64,000 nt of DNA, taken from NCBI RefSeq assembly GCF_014287875.1, contig NZ_JACOPN010000007.1:1-64000 (forward strand), written 5' to 3'. Below, piece by piece: positions 56,101 to 61,904 of the stretch; the stretch's first letter is position 1, and every line of letters starts with the position of its first letter. This stretch comes from Flintibacter faecis. Lineage in GTDB: Bacteria > Bacillota > Clostridia > Oscillospirales > Oscillospiraceae. The notes beneath the pieces were generated by a model, which had not been told where the DNA came from, made no database searches, and saw only the letters and a list, made by a program, of their open reading frames with translations. The position numbers and the translations under genes are program-made.

Positions 56101-56682
56101 CACATAGTGCTCCCCGGTGACAGAGCCGCTGAAGGTGCAGTTGATGACCTGTCCGGTGAGCTCGTTGACGCCCACCACACCGCCCACGGAGTCGCCCCCC
56201 TTCACGCCGCCCTGCGCGGCGCACTGGCGGATGATGCCGGAATTGCTGCCGGCGATGGCGGCCACTTCGTTTTTCCGGTCGCTGGGCCCGACAGAGGCCT
56301 TCACCGTCAGGTTCTGGACCACGGCCCCCTGCTGCACATAGCGGAACAGCCCCCGGGTGTTGCCGCTGCCCGTGATGGTCAGGCCGGAGATGGTGTGGCC
56401 CTGGCCGTCGAACGTCCCGCCGAAGGTGGGGATGGGGGTAAAGCCGCTGCCGCTGAGATTGATGTCGTCAGTCAGCACCACCGTCTTTCCCTGGGACCAG
56501 CTGTCCAGAGTACACTGGATAGCCAGCTCCTTCAGGTCCTCCGCCGTGGCGATGGTGATGGTCCCGCCCTCCTGGTTCAGGGCCAGAGCGGGGAGGACCT
56601 GTCCGGCCAGCAGCAGGGCCGCCAGCAGCAGGCACAGCAGCTTATTTGCCGTTTGTTTCTTCATCTTGCGCTTGATCGTCAT
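53194..56682 (-). CDS. Large GLUG-repeat, coiled-coil surface protein with C-terminal anchor
   Basis: A 1162-residue exported protein. Signal peptide at residues 1-35. Two blocks of GLUG-like beta repeats (about 60-330 and 760-960; units such as VGGIAGRNLGSLIQCRNSG, VGGVAGYGNTIANS). Between them is a long acidic coiled-coil region with many Asp-Ala-hydrophobic heptads (about 335-735). Near the end come an InlB-like beta repeat, an Ig-like segment, a membrane helix (1117-1138) and a lysine-rich tail. It starts inside the MMPL gene (41-base overlap) with GGAGGA upstream. Probably an adhesin or a dedicated partner of the transporter. Confidence 0.85.
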   Translation of the reverse strand: MTIKRKMKKQTANKLLCLLLAALLLAGQVLPALALNQEGGTITIATAEDLKELAIQCTLDSWSQGKTVVLTDDINLSGSGFTPIPTFGGTFDGQGHTISGLTITGSGNTRGLFRYVQQGAVVQNLTVKASVGPSDRKNEVAAIAGSNSGIIRQCAAQGGVKGGDSVGGVVGVNELTGQVINCTFSGSVTGEHYVGGIAGRNLGSLIQCRNSGSVNTTEVETEKDLSSVDWERLNSAQNMPACTDIGGVAGYSSGILQSCSNSGPVGYAHVGYNVGGVVGRQSGYLDGCSNCGPVLGRKDVGGVAGQLEPQLTLKYDEDTLNKLWDELDHLQDLMDSTLSHAGTTVDAVSQQITDFTASAGTAKDAVHDLTDAMTDWGNGNIDQVNDAFARISWTLDQMSPILDTISQSVDRVSKASSQLADAMDSMRQVNDALDDAADNMDDARDDMDDAHKRAQYALNSIRDALDDLRRAVGSDADTAAALKQLVLGMDQLSDALGGVAVSMGTMLQIILDAYENGGLTGEALEALRAQVDKTMDELVRAKGALDSVDGAVRVLTDHLLKNLGDAINDLDDAIGYLKDAGDYLSQAGSHFADALADLQKAHDPLDDALSSLSDAGDTLSAGLDLLKQALDDGKRVVDELAAKPTIQFQIIGDDLTQKGDAVDDAFSDLLDNAGSMNDVLSDRSDIAIADLRAINDQLRVIIDLIRDAIDEERDKDLDDYFEDISDQDGDGKPDAGLISACQNDGSVEGDVNVGGIAGSMAVEYDFDPEDDLTKVGDKSLDFRYLARAVMLDCINRGEITGKKNCTGGVVGLMDLGRVSGCQGYGPVSSTDGDYVGGIAGASYGFIRDSWARCQLSGKDYVGGVAGYGNTIANSRSFVEIDKGDAYVGTIAGDMEDDGTLTGNLFVHDTLGGLDGISYTGKAQPTTFDELSALGNAPGAFTQFQLTFMADGKQVAVVPFQYGQGVQSLPDIPAKKGYSAQWPDIDYGHLTFSRTLEAEYTPYASVITDGSGLPEILVDGSFSRSAKVAHTTADVTWTDESGKEHAGTAYTVTVTDPVLDDVSYTVHYRLPDHGKRYALWVETAEGWQRQHLTVDGSYAMIPCQERKITFCVQEEGPIWLVWAIAGGGAVVLLAAGGALLHKKNKKSKNDKKPAEPKQVPAGK

Positions 56683-59179
56683 CAGAAGGGTCCTCCTCCG
56701 GTAATTTCTCAATGGTCCCGCTGCCCACCAGGGCGGATATCTCCCCGTGGACCACGCCGTGGACGTTGGCATCCACCACGCCGTTGATGCGGCCCCGCAC
56801 CCGGCCGTTCACATACACCGTTCCGGCGGTGCGCTGGGCGGGCACAGGTGCCTTCAGCTTAAAGCTGGTCTTTTCCACAATGATATCCCCCACCAGCAGG
56901 ATCTGGGGCAGGATGAACATGACCAGGAACATGGAGATCAGGGTGCCCCGGCTGATGCACTCACCGATGCCCACAATGGCGGCCTCGGTGGATATCTTAC
57001 CGATGAGGAAGGCCGCGGAGCTTAGGATGGTGCCCGAGGTGAACACCGTGGGAAAGGCCAGGTTCAGGGCCTTGACAATGGCGGTTTTGGGCGGGAAGCT
57101 GGCCTTCATCTCGGTATACCGGGTGGAGATGACAATGGCATAGTCGATGTTGGCGCCCATCTGGATGGCGGTGACCACCAGATAGCTCATAAAGTAGATG
57201 TTGGTATTGGTCAGGGTGGGGAAGCTGAAGTTGATCCAGATACTGCCCTGGATGACCAGGATCAGCAGGATGGGCAGGCCCACCGACTGGAAGGTGAACA
57301 GCAGAATGAGGATGACGAAGGCCACGGACAGCACACTGATCATCACATTGTCCCGGGCAAAGGAGGTGGACAGATCATAGTTGCTGGTGGCGTTGCCCAC
57401 CACCAGTACCTGGTCGGCGGGGTAATACCGCTCGGCCTCCTGGTGGATGGTCTTTAAAAAGGCAAAGGTCTCCTGCCCCTCCTCGGGCAGGTCCAGGTTC
57501 AGCACCAGGCGGGAGTAATTTTCGCCCAGCATCTGCTTCTGGCCGTCGATGAGCTGGTCATACATATCGTTCACATCGGCCTCGGTCTCGTCGTCCAGGG
57601 AGACATAGCCCTCGTCCATCTGGTCGTGGAGGAAGATGAACATGTCCATCAGGGGGACAGAGTAGTTCTCGATGCCCCCCACGATGCGGCCATACTCCTC
57701 CTGGTCCACGGCATAGGCGCTGTAGAGCAGACAGACGGACTCATAGGACACGTCGGTCATCTCGGAGAACTGCCGGGGGGTCATCTTGTCCGTCAGGCAA
57801 TAGCCGTCCTTGGCCTCGATGTTGGAAAGGCCGGTGGCGGAATCCACCTGGTCATAGCGCTCCAGGCGGTCCAGCAGGCGTTTTTCCTTCTCATAGTCCC
57901 CCCGGGGCACCAGCACGGCGGCCACGTTCTGGGCCCCAAAGGTGTCGTCCACCCGGTGGTCGGCGATCTGCTGCTCGCTGTGGCTGGTGGTCTTTACCAG
58001 GGTGTCGCCATAGACATAGGGGCAGCGGTTGGCCAGGATGAAGCCGGCCACCAGCACCACCAGGAACACGGGCACGCCGATATAGCGCAGCTTGACCACC
58101 AGGCGGCCCCACTTGTCGATCTTAGGCAGAAACTCCCTGTGCTGGGTTCTGACCAGGGCGTTGGCAAACAGCATCAGCAGGCCTGGCATCAGGGTGAACA
58201 CCGACAGCATGCTGAAACAGATGGCCTTGATGAGCACCATAGCCATGTCCGGGCCGATGCCGAACTGCATGAACAGCATGGCCCCCAGGCCGGAGATGGT
58301 GGTCAGGCTGCTGGAGGCAATGGCTGGGATGGAGTAGCTCACCGCGTTGATGCAAGCCTGGCGGGTGTCGCAGGTCTGACGCTCCTCGGTGAACCGGTGG
58401 AGCAGGATGATGGCATAGTCGATGGCCAGTGCCAGCTGCAGCACCACCGTCACCGAATTGGAGATGAAGGAGATGGTGCCGAACCAGAAGTTTGTGCCCA
58501 TATTCAGCAGGGCGGCGGAGGCAAAGGTGAGGATCATCACGGGCAGCTCGGCATAGGAGCGGGAGGTGATAAGCAGCACCAGCACGATGATGACGGCGGC
58601 GATGGCCAGGATGACCGTCATCTCCTGGGCCAGGGTGTCCGCCTGGGACACGCCCACCTTGGTGGAGATATAGGCATCATAGTCGCTGAGGAGGGTCCTG
58701 ATGTCCTGCATGGCCGCCTTGGCCGAGTCGTCGTCCTCCTCCCCGTCAAAGGTGACGGTGATCAAGGCGTTGGCCCCCTGCATATAGTCGGCGATGTCCT
58801 CCGGGGTGTCCGGCTCGGCATCGTCGTCCTCGTCCGGCGGGTCGGCGGGGTCGTTGTCCCCCAGCTTGGCGGAGGACACGCCGTCGATGCCCTCGATCTG
58901 CCCAGCCAGGTCATAGGCGATGTCATATGTCACATGGGACACCATGATCCGCGCTGTGCCGAAGGTGGTCATCTCGTCGTCCATCAGAGTCAGGCCCTTG
59001 CGGGTCTCGGTGTCTTCTGATAGATAGTCGGTGATGTCGTTGTTCACGCCCACCCAGCGCGAGGAGATCACAGAGAAGATGGCGGCGACGATGTACAGAA
59101 AAAAGATCAGATTTCGCCGGTCTACGACGAACCGGGCGATCGTTTCAAAAAACGAGCCGCCGCCCTGGGGTTTACTCAT
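56642..59179 (-). CDS. MMPL/RND family transporter
   Basis: An 845-residue integral membrane protein. An N-terminal helix, a large extracytoplasmic loop, five helices with the RND signature stretches, and the same arrangement repeated (about residues 170-370 and 610-800). This is the MMPL/HpnN-like layout of lipid and large-molecule exporters. The ATG at 59179 has AAAGGAG eight bases upstream. It is co-transcribed with the GLUG gene and faces a TetR gene, so drug or lipid export under repressor control is likely. Confidence 0.9.
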   Translation of the reverse strand: MSKPQGGGSFFETIARFVVDRRNLIFFLYIVAAIFSVISSRWVGVNNDITDYLSEDTETRKGLTLMDDEMTTFGTARIMVSHVTYDIAYDLAGQIEGIDGVSSAKLGDNDPADPPDEDDDAEPDTPEDIADYMQGANALITVTFDGEEDDDSAKAAMQDIRTLLSDYDAYISTKVGVSQADTLAQEMTVILAIAAVIIVLVLLITSRSYAELPVMILTFASAALLNMGTNFWFGTISFISNSVTVVLQLALAIDYAIILLHRFTEERQTCDTRQACINAVSYSIPAIASSSLTTISGLGAMLFMQFGIGPDMAMVLIKAICFSMLSVFTLMPGLLMLFANALVRTQHREFLPKIDKWGRLVVKLRYIGVPVFLVVLVAGFILANRCPYVYGDTLVKTTSHSEQQIADHRVDDTFGAQNVAAVLVPRGDYEKEKRLLDRLERYDQVDSATGLSNIEAKDGYCLTDKMTPRQFSEMTDVSYESVCLLYSAYAVDQEEYGRIVGGIENYSVPLMDMFIFLHDQMDEGYVSLDDETEADVNDMYDQLIDGQKQMLGENYSRLVLNLDLPEEGQETFAFLKTIHQEAERYYPADQVLVVGNATSNYDLSTSFARDNVMISVLSVAFVILILLFTFQSVGLPILLILVIQGSIWINFSFPTLTNTNIYFMSYLVVTAIQMGANIDYAIVISTRYTEMKASFPPKTAIVKALNLAFPTVFTSGTILSSAAFLIGKISTEAAIVGIGECISRGTLISMFLVMFILPQILLVGDIIVEKTSFKLKAPVPAQRTAGTVYVNGRVRGRINGVVDANVHGVVHGEISALVGSGTIEKLPEEDPSDDDQAQDEETNGK

Positions 59180-59227
59180 GGAATACACTCCTTTGTCGGG
59201 GAATCGGGGGATCGCGCGCAAGGGCCG

Positions 59228-59524
59228 TCAGTCCGGCCGCCTCACGCCGGTCCAGTGGATGGAGCCCTTGTCCGTGTGGGTCACGCCGGTGATGGTCTCT
59301 CCGGTCAGTTCCAGCAGAGAGACACAGTCCAGCTCCTGCATGGCGGTACGCAGGCGGTGCTGCAGCTGAATGTGGCCACTGCTTTCGCAGCCGGCTACCG
59401 GCTGCTGAAAGCCCAACAGGGACAACACGCCGGTCACGGTGCCGTTCATCTCGCCGGTCAGGCTCAGCTCCCCCTCCCGGGGGCCCATGGGGCTGTGCAG
59501 GGTGATGTGATAGCGGTGTGTCAT
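59228..59524 (-). CDS. Small beta-rich protein upstream of the MMPL gene
   Basis: I do not recognise a named family. A 98-residue soluble protein beginning MTHRYHITLHSPMGPREGEL, with alternating beta strands (LTGEMNGTVTGVLSLLG, ETITGVTHTDKGSIHW) that suggest a small barrel. GGAGGGAAGGAA precedes the ATG. First gene of the minus-strand MMPL operon. Confidence 0.75.
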   Translation of the reverse strand: MTHRYHITLHSPMGPREGELSLTGEMNGTVTGVLSLLGFQQPVAGCESSGHIQLQHRLRTAMQELDCVSLLELTGETITGVTHTDKGSIHWTGVRRPD

Positions 59525-59626
59525 GTTCCTTCCCTCCATATCAGAGTAACATCATAGGGGAAGGTCCGGGAGAAAAACAGTCTGCAATCCGGCCTGTCTT
59601 GTCAAAATTTTTACACATAAGAAAGA

Positions 59627-59655
59627 TTGTATGATTTTTCTTCCCATGCTATAAT
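59627..59655 (+). promoter_or_regulatory. Promoter of the TetR gene
   Basis: TTGTAT (59627-59632), 17-base spacer, TATAAT (59650-59655). It lies in the 153-base divergent gap shared with the MMPL operon, where TetR operators would be expected. Confidence 0.7.
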
Positions 59656-59677
59656 GCCTAAGAAGGCGGTGAGACCC

Positions 59678-60292
59678 ATGCCATACGCTGTGTCTGAACA
59701 CACCAAGGCCATGCTGTGCCAGGCGTTGAAGAAAAAAATGGTCCAAAAGCCCCTGGATAAAATCACCATCCGGGAGCTGGCCGACGACTGCGGCCTGAAG
59801 CGTCAGGCCTTTTACTATCACTTTCAGGATATCTATGACCTGGTGCGCTGGATGTTCCAGCAGGAGGCGGTGTCCCTGCTGCGGCAGCACGACGGGGCCC
59901 TGCTGTGGCAGGAGGGCCTGCTGCAGCTGCTGCGCTACATAGAGGAGAACCGGGCCGTGTGCCGCTGCGCGCTGCAGTCCCTGGGCCGGTCCTACATCAG
60001 CATGTTCTTTCGGGACGACATCCATGCCATCATCCACCGCACCGTGGACGAGCTGCATCGTCAGGCGCACTTTTTGCAGGCTCCGGGGCAGGGAGAGCTG
60101 CTGACCCAGTTCTATGTCATCGCCCTGGCCGGGGTGGTGGAGAGCTGGGTGCTGGGAGAGCTGAAATGCTCGGCGGAGGAGCTGGTAGACTTTATCGACC
60201 GACTGCTGAAGGACCAGCTGCGGGGGGCCATAGACCGCCAAAAGGAAGAAAGTTTGCGGCTTAACAGGCCGCAGGGAGGTCTTGCAACATGA
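59678..60292 (+). CDS. TetR/AcrR family regulator
   Basis: A 204-residue repressor. The helix-turn-helix is at residues 30-60 (ITIRELADDCGLKRQAFYYHFQDIYDLV), and the C-terminal ligand domain resembles the DhaS/YbiH-type TetR C-terminus. The ATG at 59678 is chosen because the promoter's -10 excludes upstream in-frame codons. It is divergent from the MMPL-GLUG operon and probably controls it. It overlaps nrdG by four bases (ATGA), so the two are translationally coupled. Confidence 0.9.
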   Translation: MPYAVSEHTKAMLCQALKKKMVQKPLDKITIRELADDCGLKRQAFYYHFQDIYDLVRWMFQQEAVSLLRQHDGALLWQEGLLQLLRYIEENRAVCRCALQSLGRSYISMFFRDDIHAIIHRTVDELHRQAHFLQAPGQGELLTQFYVIALAGVVESWVLGELKCSAEELVDFIDRLLKDQLRGAIDRQKEESLRLNRPQGGLAT

Positions 60293-60807
60293 ATTACGCG
60301 GATATCCGGCCCATCGACGTGGCCAACGGCCCCGGTGTGCGGGTGTCTCTGTTTGTCTCCGGCTGCACCCACCACTGCGAGGGGTGCTTCAACCCGGAGA
60401 CCTGGGATTTTCACTATGGAAAGCCCTTCGGCCCGGAGCAGGAGGAGGAGATCTTGTCCGCCCTGTCCCGGCCCTATATCCACGGCCTGTCCCTGCTGGG
60501 GGGCGAGCCCATGGAGCCGGAAAATCAGCCGGCTATCCTGCGCCTGGTCCGCCGGGTGCGGGAGCGCTTCCCGGACAAGGACATCTGGTGCTACTCCGGC
60601 TATCTCTTCCCCCGCCTGGCCGCCGGGGAGGTGGGGCAGCACAGCCGGGAGATTCTGGAGCTGCTGGACGTGCTGGTGGACGGCCCCTTCGTCCTGGCCC
60701 AAAAGAATCTGAGCATCCGCTTCCGGGGCTCTGACAACCAGCGTCTCATCGACGTGCCCGCGTCTTTGGCGGCGGGGGAGATCGTCCTGTGGGACAAGAT
60801 CGAGTGA
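60289..60807 (+). CDS. nrdG: Anaerobic ribonucleotide reductase activating protein
   Basis: A 172-residue radical-SAM activase that installs the glycyl radical on NrdD. The CxxxCxxC cluster motif is CTHHCEGC (residues 26-33), and LLGGEPM is the SAM-binding glycine motif. nrdD is not in the window. Coupling to a TetR gene is unusual and may be chance. The RNA appears to run into a broken terminator and then a repeat-rich region. Confidence 0.93.
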   Translation: MNYADIRPIDVANGPGVRVSLFVSGCTHHCEGCFNPETWDFHYGKPFGPEQEEEILSALSRPYIHGLSLLGGEPMEPENQPAILRLVRRVRERFPDKDIWCYSGYLFPRLAAGEVGQHSREILELLDVLVDGPFVLAQKNLSIRFRGSDNQRLIDVPASLAAGEIVLWDKIE

Positions 60808-60819
60808 GTTTAAACAAAG

Positions 60820-60837
60820 ACAGGGCCCGGTCAGCGT
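60820..60837. repeat. 18-bp direct repeat (left), half of a terminator
   Basis: ACAGGGCCCGGTCAGCGT, identical to 61854-61871, where it forms one arm of a perfect terminator. At this site the other arm is missing. Confidence 0.85.
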
Positions 60838-61853
60838 GTCAATAAACCCGTTTCTGTCATTCCGAGGAGCGCAGCACCCGCAAGGGGTACGCCGCATCCG
60901 TAAGGCAGCAAAGCCGCCAACGGCTGCGCAGCGACGTGGGAATCCGTAACTCAAAAACCAGAAATGTGCTGATAATCATGGATTTTGAGAACGGATTGCC
61001 ACGTCGGGGCGATGCCCTCCTCGCAATGACAGGCTTTTTTGACCGTCTTGGCTCCCCCTGTGGGGGAGCTGGCACGGCGTCAGCCGTGACTGAGAGGGCA
61101 GCCTCCCTTGTCAAAGGGAGGTGGCACGGCGAAGCCGTGACGGAAGGATTCCGACCCCACGTCCCTAAGCCTTCCCCCGGGGGAAGGTGCCCCAGTGGGC
61201 ACACTGGGGCGGATGAGGGGAACGCCGAAGGGCTGGGAACCCTTGCGTCAGAACGAACATAGCCTTCCCCCTTCTAGGGGGAAGGTGCCCCCGCAGGGGG
61301 CGGATGAGGGTTGGTATCATGGGTGCGACGGTCATCGAACGGGCGGATGGGGACATCCGCCCCTACGCAGGGTTACGATAGATTTCGTAGGGGCCGCTGT
61401 CCCCAGCGGCCCGTCGATAACGGGTGCATCCCCGTGGTCCCCCTCATCCGTCATGGGCTGCGCAGTCGTTGGCAGCTTTGCTGCCTTACGAATGCGGCGT
61501 ACCCCTTGCGGGTGCTTGCGCCCATGCCACCTTCTCCCCTGCGGGGCGAAGGCTCTAGCCGTTCCGTCGGGAGCGCTCAGATGTCGATGGCGTTCCCCTC
61601 ATCCGTCACGGCTGCGCAGTCGTTGGCAGCTTTGCTGCCTTACGAATGCGGCGTACCCCTTGCGGGTGCTTACGCCGTGCCACCTTCCCCCAGGGGAAGG
61701 CTTTTTGTTTCTTACCCCAGGAGCCGGTACAGGGGCGGATATGATCCGCCCGAAATCCCTCCGTTGGGCCTCCCTATCCCTTTTGTCCCTTCGGGACATT
61801 TCCCCTTGACAAGGGGAATCGGCCTCGCAATGACAGGCTTTTTTAACAATCTC
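60838..61853. repeat. One-kilobase cluster of intergenic repeats, no gene
   Basis: It holds three copies of a 58-bp element (60874-60931; inverted at 61458-61515 and 61612-61669), a paired REP-like hairpin (61341-61412) and half of another (61728-61751), CCCCCTGTGGGGG and GGCACGGC-GCCGTGAC hairpins, a GTCCCTTCGGGAC block, and two CTCGCAATGACAGGCTTTTTT copies (61020-61040 and 61825-61845). Long open frames here are translations of repeats and lack ribosome sites. Confidence 0.8.
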
Positions 61854-61896
61854 ACAGGGCCCGGTCAGCGTCGGCTGGCCGGGCCCTGTCTTTTTA
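61854..61896 (-). terminator. Terminator between nrdG and the GTPase-nuclease gene
   Basis: ACAGGGCCCGGTCAGC pairs with GCTGGCCGGGCCCTGT; T-rich on the plus-strand side and followed by the minus-strand gene end. It serves the converging nrdG and GTPase genes. Its left arm is the 18-bp repeat. Confidence 0.8.
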
Positions 61897-61904
61897 GCTC
61901 TTCT

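Noticed and set aside
60936-61830. Long open frames across the repeat cluster (for example within 61195-61809 and 61311-63398)
   Set aside because: They translate repeats, change composition abruptly, lack ribosome sites, and the longer one runs antisense through the GTPase-nuclease gene.
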